This document shows, piece by piece, positions 1-7,795 of a DNA stretch of 64,000 nucleotides. The stretch lies in NCBI RefSeq assembly GCF_000967425.1, contig NZ_FO082820.1, forward strand, positions 3,131,501-3,195,500, in the 5' to 3' direction. The first letter of the stretch is position 1. Every line of letters begins with the position of its first letter. The translations under genes and the position numbers were made by a program. Origin of the DNA: Pseudorhizobium banfieldiae. Its GTDB lineage: Bacteria > Pseudomonadota > Alphaproteobacteria > Rhizobiales > Rhizobiaceae. The notes under the pieces were generated by a model. That model was given only the letters and a program-made list of their open reading frames with translations, made no database searches and was not told the DNA's origin.

Positions 1-1154
1 ATGCGGTTCCAGGTGACCGTCATGCCGCCAAGCGGAAAGGAGCCGGACATCCAGGAAGGGTTGCCGACCTCCTGGTTCGTCGGCCCGAAGATCGACCGGA
101 TCGCCTGCTGCAGGATGAGTGAGATTCCCCAAGTGGCGAGCAGGGTTTCCAATGGACGCCCGTAAAGGAAGCGGATCACACCACGCTCGATCGCCAGTCC
201 GACCGCCGCCGTCACCAGGAAGGCCACAGGCAGCGCAATGGCAAGCGACCAGTCGAAGAGCTGCGGTGTGCTGGAACGAATGATGTCCTGGACGACGAAA
301 GTGGAATAGGCGCCGAGCATCACCATCTCACCATGCGCCATGTTGATAATGCCCATCACCCCAAAGGTGATGGCGAGCCCGATTGCCGCGAGCAGCAGCA
401 CCGAGCCAAGCGACAGCCCGTACCAGACGTTTTGTGCCATATCCCAAAGTACGATCTCGCTCTCGATCGCGCCGATCGCCCTGTCGATGTCCGGCTGAAG
501 GCTGGCGTCGACGGAGCCGTAGGCACCGCGTAGCACACCGATTGCATCGCGCCCGCCGTGATTGCGGATCGTCTCGATAGCGTCGCGCTTAGCCTCTATG
601 GAGCGGCCGGAGTTGAGCAGCGATACGGCCCGCGCCTCCTCCATCCTGGCCCGCACCTCCCCATCGGTTTCCTTGGCAAGAGCGGTTTCGATAAGCTCGA
701 GATTATCTTCACTTGGCGCGGCAAGCATGGTGTTGGCCGCCTGCAGCCGGGCTTCTGGGTTCGGGCTCATCAGCGTCAGGCTGCTGAGTGCGGTCCGGAT
801 GGAGCGGCGCAGATTGTTGTTGACCTTGACCTTGCTGACGGCGGTTTTCGGAACCTCGCCGGCGCTCTCTCCGGTCAACGGATCCAGCAGCTCCAGCTTT
901 GAGCCGGCAGCCCTGGTCATGAACACGACGCCATCGGACTTGCGGGCGTAGAGATCGCCCTCGGCAAAGGCTTCCAGTGCCGGTACGACCCGCGCATCAC
1001 CCGTCGCGGCGATCTGCGCAATCAGCTCTTCCGCCTGCTTGAAATTCGCCTTGCTCAGCTGGTCGAGCAGCGGCTTTGGATCAGCACTCTGCGCGAAGGC
1101 GGAGGCGGCTAAAGAGAAGATCAGGAAGATCGTACCGAGATAACGGATAAACAT
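1..1154 (-). CDS. urtB: Urea ABC transporter permease UrtB (3' end cut by window)
   Basis: Inner-membrane permease of the UrtABCDE urea importer. 384 codons are visible; the C-terminal half of the membrane domain lies outside the window. The start is the ATG at 1154-1152, followed by a signal peptide (MFIRYLGTIFLIFSLAASAFAQ). Residues of about 25-235 form the periplasmic extension typical of UrtB and absent from amino-acid LivH permeases. The membrane domain then opens with the LivH/UrtB hallmark GLAITFGVMGIINMAHGEM. The gene lies downstream of urtA on the same strand, across a 195-bp gap containing two hairpins. UrtA next door supports urea as substrate. Truncation here is only the window edge. 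Confidence 0.93.
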   Translation of the reverse strand, partial: MFIRYLGTIFLIFSLAASAFAQSADPKPLLDQLSKANFKQAEELIAQIAATGDARVVPALEAFAEGDLYARKSDGVVFMTRAAGSKLELLDPLTGESAGEVPKTAVSKVKVNNNLRRSIRTALSSLTLMSPNPEARLQAANTMLAAPSEDNLELIETALAKETDGEVRARMEEARAVSLLNSGRSIEAKRDAIETIRNHGGRDAIGVLRGAYGSVDASLQPDIDRAIGAIESEIVLWDMAQNVWYGLSLGSVLLLAAIGLAITFGVMGIINMAHGEMVMLGAYSTFVVQDIIRSSTPQLFDWSLAIALPVAFLVTAAVGLAIERGVIRFLYGRPLETLLATWGISLILQQAIRSIFGPTNQEVGNPSWMSGSFPLGGMTVTWNR

Positions 1155-1216
1155 GCTTCACCCCCGCAGTGATCAGATGGTGCATGAAGCTGCTGCCCTT
1201 CATCCACCTGCCGGCA

Positions 1217-1241
1217 CTTTCTCCCCGTTGGGGGGAGAAAG
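1217..1241. repeat. Perfect hairpin in the urtA-urtB gap
   Basis: A 10-bp perfect inverted repeat (CTTTCTCCCC / GGGGAGAAAG) with a 5-base loop, lying 109 bp past the urtA stop on the minus strand. It resembles the GC-rich interspersed palindromes common between rhizobial genes. It could stabilise the urtA 3' end and reduce urtB expression. There is no U-run after it on the minus strand. Confidence 0.7.
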
Positions 1242-1290
1242 AAGTTTCCCGCGTCCTCTCTGGCTCCGCGGAAGTCCGCCCTGGCTCGTC

Positions 1291-1314
1291 CCTCTGCCCC
1301 GCGTGGGACAGAGG
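1291..1314. repeat. Second hairpin in the urtA-urtB gap
   Basis: Inverted repeat CCTCTGCCC / GGG-A-CAGAGG with one bulged base, 50 bp from the first hairpin. The two together look like one composite intergenic palindromic element (RIME-like), though family membership cannot be confirmed without comparing other copies in the genome. Confidence 0.55.
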
Positions 1315-1349
1315 CCTAGTCGAGGGGCTTGCTTACCTTGCCTGCTTAA

Positions 1350-2639
1350 TCAGCTGCCCTTGCCGCCGCACTTGCCGGTGGCGACGTTGAAATTGCCGCA
1401 CTCCATCGGCTTGCGCCAATCTGCAATCAGGTCCTTGGAATCTGGCAGGTAGTCGGACCATTCGTCCCCGACGACGGAAGGAGTTTCCTGGACAACCTCG
1501 AACTGGCCGTCCGCCTGGATCTCACCGATCAGCACGGGCTTGGTGATGTGGTGGTTCGGCATCACCGTAGAATAACCTCCCGACAGGTTCGGCACCGCAA
1601 CGCCGATGATCGAATCGAGAACTGCGTCGGTATCGGTTGTGCCGGCCGCTTCGACAGCCTTCACCCAGGCATTGAAGCCGATATAGGCGGCTTCCATCGG
1701 GTCGTTGGTCACGCGCTTGTCGTTCTTGGTGAAGGCATGCCAGGTCTCGATGAACTCGGCATTTGCCTCGCTTTCAACGGACTGGAAGTAGTTCCAGGCA
1801 GCCAGATGGCCGACCAGGGGCCCGGTGTCGAGACCGGCCAGTTCTTCCTCGCCGACGGAGAAGGCAACGACCGGAATGTCTTCCGCCTTTATGCCCTGGT
1901 TGGCGAGTTCCTTATAGAAGGGCACGTTGGCGTCGCCGTTGATGGTCGAGACCACGGCGGTCTTTTTCCCGGCAGATCCGAAGTTCTTGATGTCCGTCAC
2001 GATCGTCTGCCAGTCGGAATGACCGAAGGGCGTGTAGTTGATCATGATGTCTTCCTCGGCGACGCCCTTCGACATCAGGTAGGCCTTGAGGATCTTGTTC
2101 GTGGTCTGCGGGTAGACGTAGTCCGTACCGGCGAGCACCCAGCGCTCGACACCTTCAGTCTCTGCCAGGTAATCGACGGCGGGGATGGCCTGCTGGTTCG
2201 GCGTAGCACCCGTGTAGAAGATGTTGCGCGACGATTCCTCACCCTCGTACTGGACCGGGTAGAAGAGGATCGAGTTCAGTTCCTCGAATACCGGCAGGAC
2301 GGACTTGCGCGACGATGATGTCCAGCAACCGAAGACAGCCGCGACCTTGTCCTGCGAAATCAGCTGGCGAGCCTTCTCGGCAAACAGCGGCCAATCAGAT
2401 GCCGGATCGACGACGACGGCTTCGAGCTTCTTGCCGAGCACGCCGCCCTTCTTGTTCTGCTCCTCGACGAGCATCAGCATGGCGTCCTTCAGAGTCGTTT
2501 CCGAGATCGCCATCGTGCCCGACAGGGAATGCAGTACGCCAATCTTGATCGTGTCTTCCTGGGCAAGCGCACCGTGGAAGGCTGTGGTGGAGAGCGCAGC
2601 GGCTAGCAGCGCGCCTCCAAGCTTTGCTGAAATCTTCAT
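1350..2639 (-). CDS. urtA: Urea ABC transporter substrate-binding protein UrtA
   Basis: Periplasmic urea-binding protein, 429 aa, type I (Leu/Ile/Val-binding) fold. The start is the ATG at 2639: it opens a clear signal peptide (MKISAKLGGALLAAALSTTAFHGALA), whereas the reading frame upstream to 2813 encodes nothing signal-like. The mature protein starts with the UrtA-type strand IKIGVLHSLSGTMAISE and has the family motifs FGCWTSSSRKSVLPVFE and FYPVQYEGEESS. It is the first gene of the urt operon, followed by urtB; urtC, D and E would lie beyond the window. The urt operons of related bacteria respond to nitrogen limitation, but I found no convincing sigma-54 site upstream. Confidence 0.95.
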   Translation of the reverse strand: MKISAKLGGALLAAALSTTAFHGALAQEDTIKIGVLHSLSGTMAISETTLKDAMLMLVEEQNKKGGVLGKKLEAVVVDPASDWPLFAEKARQLISQDKVAAVFGCWTSSSRKSVLPVFEELNSILFYPVQYEGEESSRNIFYTGATPNQQAIPAVDYLAETEGVERWVLAGTDYVYPQTTNKILKAYLMSKGVAEEDIMINYTPFGHSDWQTIVTDIKNFGSAGKKTAVVSTINGDANVPFYKELANQGIKAEDIPVVAFSVGEEELAGLDTGPLVGHLAAWNYFQSVESEANAEFIETWHAFTKNDKRVTNDPMEAAYIGFNAWVKAVEAAGTTDTDAVLDSIIGVAVPNLSGGYSTVMPNHHITKPVLIGEIQADGQFEVVQETPSVVGDEWSDYLPDSKDLIADWRKPMECGNFNVATGKCGGKGS

Positions 2640-2848
2640 GATCGAACCCCTCTTCTTGTTCGTTCGCAACCGGAAGCAGGACGCTTTCGCCGTTGCTGGA
2701 GGTACTATCCGATGCTGCAGCGCAAACCCGTATACGTAGAATGACGTACCGGAGGGGGAGAAGAGGGAAAGGTCGACTGGAGCGGCTGAACCCATCCCGT
2801 TGACAGCAGGCATTCGGCGTCTGAAATGGATCGCAGCGGGAGGATCAG

Positions 2849-3286
2849 ATGAACGTCATGACAATCGGCTTCACAAAGACGAGCGCCGAGAACTTCTTTG
2901 GCCGGATCAAGGCTGCAGGAGTCAAGAAGGTGATCGACGTTCGCCTGCACAACAGTTCGCAACTTGCGGGCTTTGCCAAGGCCGATGACCTGCCGTTCTT
3001 CCTGCGAGAGCTTTGCGGCGCAGACTACGCACACGAGCCGCTGTTGGCGCCGACCGAGGAGATCATGACGTCCTTCAAGAAGCTGAAGGGCGACTGGACC
3101 GTCTTCCGGGAGTCCTTTCTTCGGCTGATGGCCGAACGGAAGATCGAGAGCCAGTTCCGGGCTGAGGCTTTCGGCGACGCCTGCCTTCTCTGCTCGGAAG
3201 ACAAGCCACACCACTGCCACCGTACGCTGGTCTGCGAATACCTGAACGGCAAATGGGGCGGCAGGCTCGCCGTCAAACACTTGTAA
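2849..3286 (+). CDS. DUF488 family protein
   Basis: 145-aa cytosolic protein of the DUF488 family. Family signatures seen: the N-terminal TIGFTKTSAENFF, the central IDVRLHNSSQLAGF and the C-terminal cysteine/histidine motif CLLCSEDKPHHCHR. The biochemical role of DUF488 is not established; the Cys/His motif suggests metal or nucleic-acid binding. The ATG at 2849 has GGGAGG five bases upstream. It is divergent from urtA across a 209-bp gap and stands 89 bp before the NCS1-kinase gene. Whether it belongs functionally to urea uptake is not shown. Confidence 0.85.
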   Translation: MNVMTIGFTKTSAENFFGRIKAAGVKKVIDVRLHNSSQLAGFAKADDLPFFLRELCGADYAHEPLLAPTEEIMTSFKKLKGDWTVFRESFLRLMAERKIESQFRAEAFGDACLLCSEDKPHHCHRTLVCEYLNGKWGGRLAVKHL

Positions 3287-3332
3287 TCCTGCTTCCATGG
3301 GGCTTGCCAAACCCGTTGCCGCACATGAAGGT

Positions 3333-3375
3333 GCCTAATAGGAAGTCAAATTCATGAAGGCGCTAGTTATTAGGC
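3333..3375 (+). promoter_or_regulatory. Inverted repeat abutting the NCS1-kinase start codon
   Basis: GCCTAATA (3333-3340) and its exact complement TATTAGGC (3368-3375) flank a 27-base interval that contains the small palindrome TTCATGAA. The right arm ends at the base before the ATG, so in mRNA a hairpin would bury the translation start. As DNA it could instead be an operator. No good Shine-Dalgarno sits between the arm and the ATG (nearest AAGG is about 16 bases away). Confidence 0.5.
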
Positions 3376-6300
3376 ATGGCCGCACGGCAACGCATCGTTC
3401 CGGTTCGCCGGGAGTATAACCGCTGGGTCGCGGACCAGACGCTGGAAGACTATGCTCTACGTTTTACTGCCAAGAGCGCCCGGCGCTTTTCCGCAACCCG
3501 GATTTCTCACACGGCAATCGGTGCTATCTCCTTTCTGGCGCTGGAGGCAATCGGCGGCACGATTACCCTCTCCTACGGCACCACAAATGCCTTCTTTGCC
3601 ATCATCGCCGCCGCCGTCGCCATGCTGGGGGTCAGCCTTCCAATCAGCCGTTATGCGATCCGCCACGGGGTTGACATCGACCTGCTGACCCGTGGCGCAA
3701 GCTTCGGTTATATCGGCTCGACGGTGACATCGCTCATCTATGCGAGCTTCACCTTCATGCTGTTTGCGATCGAAGCGTCGATCATGACCGGCGCACTGAA
3801 GCTGGCTTTCGGCATCCCGTCCTGGATCGGCTACATCATCAGCGCCGTTGTGGTGATCCCTCTGGTCATCTACGGGGTTCGGCTGATCTCGCGATTCCAA
3901 TTGGTGACCCAACCTTTCTGGATCGTGCTCAACATCCTGCCTTTCGTCTTCATCGCCTTCCTTGACTGGGAGAAGTTCGACCTGTGGCGGTCCTTTGCCG
4001 GTATCGATCACTCCAACGGCGAGGTCGCAGGTGCAGCCCCCTTCAACCTCCTGGAATTCGGGGCCGCGTCCGCCGTTATCCTGGCGCTGATGCCGCAGAT
4101 CGGCGAACAGGTGGATTTCCTGCGCTTCCTGCCGGCCGGGGGCCAGCGGAAATGGTGGCACCGGCTTGCAGTCTTCCTGGCTGGACCCGGCTGGGTGGTG
4201 GTCGGCGTGCCGAAGCTTCTGGCCGGCTCCTTTCTCGCCGTGCTCACGCTCTCCACCGGCGTTCCGGCTCAGGAAGCGGCGGACCCGGCGCATATGTACC
4301 TGGCGGCCTTCGGCTACATGATCCCGAACGACACTGCCGCGCTCCTGCTGATGGCGGCATTCGTGGTCGTCTCACAGCTGAAGATCAACGTGATGAACGC
4401 CTATGCGGGTTCGCTTGCCTGGTCGAACTTCTTCTCGCGCCTGACACACAGCCACCCCGGCCGTGTGGTCTGGCTGATCTTCAACGTGGCGATCGCCCTT
4501 CTCCTGATGGAACTCGGCATCTACAGGCTGCTCGAAGCAACGCTTGGCATCTTCTCCATCATCGCCATGTCCTGGCTCTGCACCATCTCTGCCGACCTCT
4601 TCATCAACAAGCCGATCGGCCTGTCTCCACCCGGCATAGAGTTCAAGCGGGCGCATCTCTACGACATCAACCCGGTCGGCCTTGGCGCCATGGGCGGGTC
4701 GGCTGCCATTGCGCTTGCCGCCCATCTGGGCCTGTTCGGGCCGGTAATGGCGTCGCTCTCCACTTATCTGACGCTCATCGCCTTCCTGCTGTCGCCGGCC
4801 ATCGCCTATGCGACCAACGGCAAGTTCTACCTCGCTCGCAAGCCCCGTCACAGCTGGAAGCGCCTCGGCTCCATTACGTGCTCCATTTGCGAGCACCCCT
4901 TCGAGCCCGAGGACATGGCTTGGTGCCCGGCCTATGCGGCGCCGATCTGCTCGCTCTGCTGCTCGCTCGACAGCCGCTGCCACGACATGTGCAAGCCGAA
5001 CGCGCGGCTCCATGCGCAGGTGGGCGCGGTGGCGAAAGCGGTGCTGCCGCAGACCGTCGTCGCGAAGCTAACCACGCGTCTCGGCCGCTACGCCCTGGCG
5101 GCGACACTCTCCATCTCGGTGATTGGCGCCATCCTCGCCATGATCGCGTATCAGGTGGGGCTCGCGGCACCGGCCAATGCCGAGGTCATCTACAGCACGA
5201 TCATCATCGTCTTCTTCGTCTTCGCCATCATCGCCGGTGTCGTCTCCTGGTTCTACGTGCTCGCCCATGACAGCCGGGTCGTGGCCGAAGAAGAATCTTC
5301 GCGCCAGAACACCCTGCTCCTGCGCGAGATCGCCGCGCACAAGAAAACGGATGCCGCCCTGCAGCAGGCAAAGGAGACGGCGGAGGCGGCCAACAGGGCG
5401 AAGAGCCGCTACGTCGTCGGCCTCTCCCACGAATTGCGCACGCCGCTCAACGCCGTCTTGGGCTATGCGCAGATCCTCGAGCGGGACGAAACCATCCCCG
5501 CGCCTCGGCAGTCGGCGATTAAGGTCATCAAGCGCTCCGCAGATCACCTGTCGGGTCTGATTGACGGCTTGCTCGACATCTCCAAGATCGAGGCAGGCCG
5601 ACTGCAGGTCTACTCCAACGAGATCAACATTCAGGACTTCCTCGACCAGATCGTTGAGATGTTTTCGCTGCAGGCGCAGGCGAAGGGCCTCAAGTTCGAG
5701 CACGAGCGCGCCCGCGGCCTGCCGCTCTACGTACGCACCGACGAGAAGCGGCTACGCCAGATCCTCGTCAACCTGCTCTCCAACGCGATCAAGTTCACCG
5801 ATGCCGGAGCCGTCCGCTTCGAGATTGCCTATAGGAGCCAGGTGGCAACCTTCACCGTCAGCGACACCGGACGCGGTATTCCTGAGAAGGACCAGACGCG
5901 CATCTACGAGCCTTTTCAGCGCGGCGAAGCCGACACGGTGAAACCGATGCCGGGACTTGGTCTCGGCCTGACCATCACGCGGCTGCTCACAAACACCCTG
6001 GGCGGCGAGATCTCTGTCGCCAGCACAGAGGGCGAGGGCTCGACCTTCAGGGTGCGGCTGATGCTCGCGGCCGTAGATCGCCCCAGCACCGCGCCCGCCC
6101 CGGAGCGCCGCATCGTTTCCTACAGCGGTCTGCGACGCACAATCGTCGTGGTCGACGACAACGAGGATCATCGCGACCTGATGCGGGAACTGCTCGTGCC
6201 GATGGACTTTGTGGTTCTCACGGCGGCAAGCGGGCCGGACTGCCTGACACTGATCGAGGGTGTGCGACCGGACCTCTTCCTCGTGGATATTTCCATGCCG

Positions 6301-6753
6301 GGCATGAGTGGCTGGGATCTGGTGACGAAGCTGCGCGACGGTGGGCAGACGGCACCGATCGTCATGCTCTCTGCCAATATCGGCGATGGCTCGGTCGCCA
6401 CCGCCGAAGGCCACAATGATGCTATCGGCAAGCCAGTCGACATGCGCCAGCTGAGCGACCGCCTGGCCGTTCATCTCGGCCTGACCTGGATCTACGAAAG
6501 CGATCAAGCTGCCATCGCCCTACCCTCGCCGGCAAAACTGGTGAGCCCAGGAGAAAATCATCTCCATGACCTGTTGCGGCTCGGCGAGATCGGATACGTG
6601 CGGGGGATCGAGACAAAGCTTGCCGATCTGGCGCATACGGAGGAATACCGGCCCTTCGCGGCCGAACTGGGCACCTATGTCCAGGCCTTCGACTTCGACG
6701 GCTACATGACCTTCCTGAACCGCTTCATCGGAGAAACCACGACAGATGACTGA
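3376..6753 (+). CDS. Hybrid sensor histidine kinase with NCS1 permease-like sensor domain
   Basis: 1125-aa inner-membrane protein. Residues of about 35-480 are a multi-spanning domain like NCS1 nucleobase/hydantoin transporters. Residues of about 500-540 hold a cysteine cluster (CSIC, CPAY, CSLCC, CHDMC) likely to bind zinc or another metal. Two further membrane spans and a coiled coil lead to the HisKA box (SHELRTPLN, phospho-acceptor His685), an HATPase domain, a receiver (phospho-acceptor Asp971, FLVDISMPGMSG) and a short C-terminal helical tail. The permease domain probably senses or carries a nitrogenous ligand and signals to the kinase. The next gene, its likely response regulator, overlaps by 8 bp. 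Proximity to urtAB suggests control of urea or purine nitrogen use; this is inference. Confidence 0.9.
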   Translation: MAARQRIVPVRREYNRWVADQTLEDYALRFTAKSARRFSATRISHTAIGAISFLALEAIGGTITLSYGTTNAFFAIIAAAVAMLGVSLPISRYAIRHGVDIDLLTRGASFGYIGSTVTSLIYASFTFMLFAIEASIMTGALKLAFGIPSWIGYIISAVVVIPLVIYGVRLISRFQLVTQPFWIVLNILPFVFIAFLDWEKFDLWRSFAGIDHSNGEVAGAAPFNLLEFGAASAVILALMPQIGEQVDFLRFLPAGGQRKWWHRLAVFLAGPGWVVVGVPKLLAGSFLAVLTLSTGVPAQEAADPAHMYLAAFGYMIPNDTAALLLMAAFVVVSQLKINVMNAYAGSLAWSNFFSRLTHSHPGRVVWLIFNVAIALLLMELGIYRLLEATLGIFSIIAMSWLCTISADLFINKPIGLSPPGIEFKRAHLYDINPVGLGAMGGSAAIALAAHLGLFGPVMASLSTYLTLIAFLLSPAIAYATNGKFYLARKPRHSWKRLGSITCSICEHPFEPEDMAWCPAYAAPICSLCCSLDSRCHDMCKPNARLHAQVGAVAKAVLPQTVVAKLTTRLGRYALAATLSISVIGAILAMIAYQVGLAAPANAEVIYSTIIIVFFVFAIIAGVVSWFYVLAHDSRVVAEEESSRQNTLLLREIAAHKKTDAALQQAKETAEAANRAKSRYVVGLSHELRTPLNAVLGYAQILERDETIPAPRQSAIKVIKRSADHLSGLIDGLLDISKIEAGRLQVYSNEINIQDFLDQIVEMFSLQAQAKGLKFEHERARGLPLYVRTDEKRLRQILVNLLSNAIKFTDAGAVRFEIAYRSQVATFTVSDTGRGIPEKDQTRIYEPFQRGEADTVKPMPGLGLGLTITRLLTNTLGGEISVASTEGEGSTFRVRLMLAAVDRPSTAPAPERRIVSYSGLRRTIVVVDDNEDHRDLMRELLVPMDFVVLTAASGPDCLTLIEGVRPDLFLVDISMPGMSGWDLVTKLRDGGQTAPIVMLSANIGDGSVATAEGHNDAIGKPVDMRQLSDRLAVHLGLTWIYESDQAAIALPSPAKLVSPGENHLHDLLRLGEIGYVRGIETKLADLAHTEEYRPFAAELGTYVQAFDFDGYMTFLNRFIGETTTDD

Positions 6754-7669
6754 CGCCGCCCATCCCCGCGACATCGTGCTCCTGGTGGACGACAGTCCCG
6801 AAGCCCTTGGTTTCCTCACCGAAGCCCTGGAGCAATCTGGGTTCTCCGTGCTGATCGCGACGTCCGGCCTGGCGGCGCTCAATATCGTCGATCGCATCAC
6901 GCCCGACCTGATCCTGCTCGACGCCGTGATGCCGGCCATGGATGGCTTCGCCACCTGCCAAAGGCTGAAGGCCAATCCCTCTGTCTCGCAGGTCCCGGTG
7001 ATCTTCATGACCGGGCTGACGGAGACGGAGCACATTGTGCATGCGCTCGATTCCGGCGGAGTTGATTACCTGAGCAAGCCTATCGATATCGACGAATTGC
7101 GGGCACGCATACGTGTCCATCTCGCAAACGCACGCTCGGCCCAGAGCGCGCGCGTGGCACTCGACGCGGCCGGCCGCCACCTGCTCGCAATCCACCGCAA
7201 CGGCAGCATCCACTGGTCGACGCCGCAAGCCATGCGCTTGGTCGACGCCGCAACGGGTAGCGACACCGGTCTGGAGGCAGTGGCAGTTCGCCTCGCTGGC
7301 TGGCTCTCCGAACAGGCCCATGGAGGTGGCCCGCGAGACGCTTCCTTCTCGTTTGCGCCTGACAGCGAAACCAGCCTGAACTTTACTTTTCTCGGAGCAA
7401 TCGGCGCCGATGAATTCCTGTTCCGCCTCAGCGGCTCCGGCGGCCGATCAGGGTCGAACATACTGCGCCAGCATTTCGTCCTCACTACACGGGAGTCGGA
7501 GGTGCTGGAATGGATCGCCAAGGGCAAGTCAAACCGTGACATCGGGGAGATTCTTGGCCTTTCCGCGCGAACGGTGAACAAGCACCTGGAGCAGATCTAC
7601 GTAAAGCTCGGCGTCGAGAACCGCGCATCGGCAGCCGTGAAGGCCGCGCAGGTTCTTTATTCGATGTAG
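6746..7669 (+). CDS. Response regulator, receiver plus LuxR-type HTH
   Basis: 307 aa. The N-terminal receiver (residues 9-125) has the acidic pair at LLVDDS, phospho-acceptor Asp59 (ILLDAVMPAMDGF) and the Lys of the SKPID loop. A linker of about 110 residues follows, then a C-terminal LuxR helix-turn-helix (LTTRESEVLEWIAKGKSNRD, then LSARTVNKHLEQIYVKLGV). Its ATG lies inside the 3' end of the kinase gene (8-bp overlap), so the two are probably translationally coupled and form one phosphorelay. It is likely a DNA-binding transcription factor; targets are not known, with the urt operon and its neighbours as candidates. Confidence 0.92.
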   Translation: MTDAAHPRDIVLLVDDSPEALGFLTEALEQSGFSVLIATSGLAALNIVDRITPDLILLDAVMPAMDGFATCQRLKANPSVSQVPVIFMTGLTETEHIVHALDSGGVDYLSKPIDIDELRARIRVHLANARSAQSARVALDAAGRHLLAIHRNGSIHWSTPQAMRLVDAATGSDTGLEAVAVRLAGWLSEQAHGGGPRDASFSFAPDSETSLNFTFLGAIGADEFLFRLSGSGGRSGSNILRQHFVLTTRESEVLEWIAKGKSNRDIGEILGLSARTVNKHLEQIYVKLGVENRASAAVKAAQVLYSM

Positions 7670-7752
7670 TCTGCCCAAGGCTGCGACACGCTGAACCTCT
7701 TGAGCCGCGGGCTGCTTGCCGCGCTCTTCCTGCCCGTATCGCTTGATCGGAA

Positions 7753-7785
7753 GCCGCGCAGGCCCGATGGCCGGGCCCGCGCGGC
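7753..7785. terminator. Shared hairpin between convergent genes
   Basis: GCCGCGCAGGCCCG / CGGGCCCGCGCGGC, a 14-bp stem with one mismatch and a 5-base loop, in the 126-bp gap between the response regulator (plus) and the RND permease (minus). It lies just past both stops and so could end transcription from both sides. There is no T-run. Confidence 0.65.
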
Positions 7786-7795
7786 ACAGGAGGCG

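Noticed and set aside
2640..2848. Sigma-54 (TGGCAC-N5-TTGC) promoter for urtA
   Set aside because: Looked for because urea uptake is nitrogen-regulated; no acceptable match on the minus strand.
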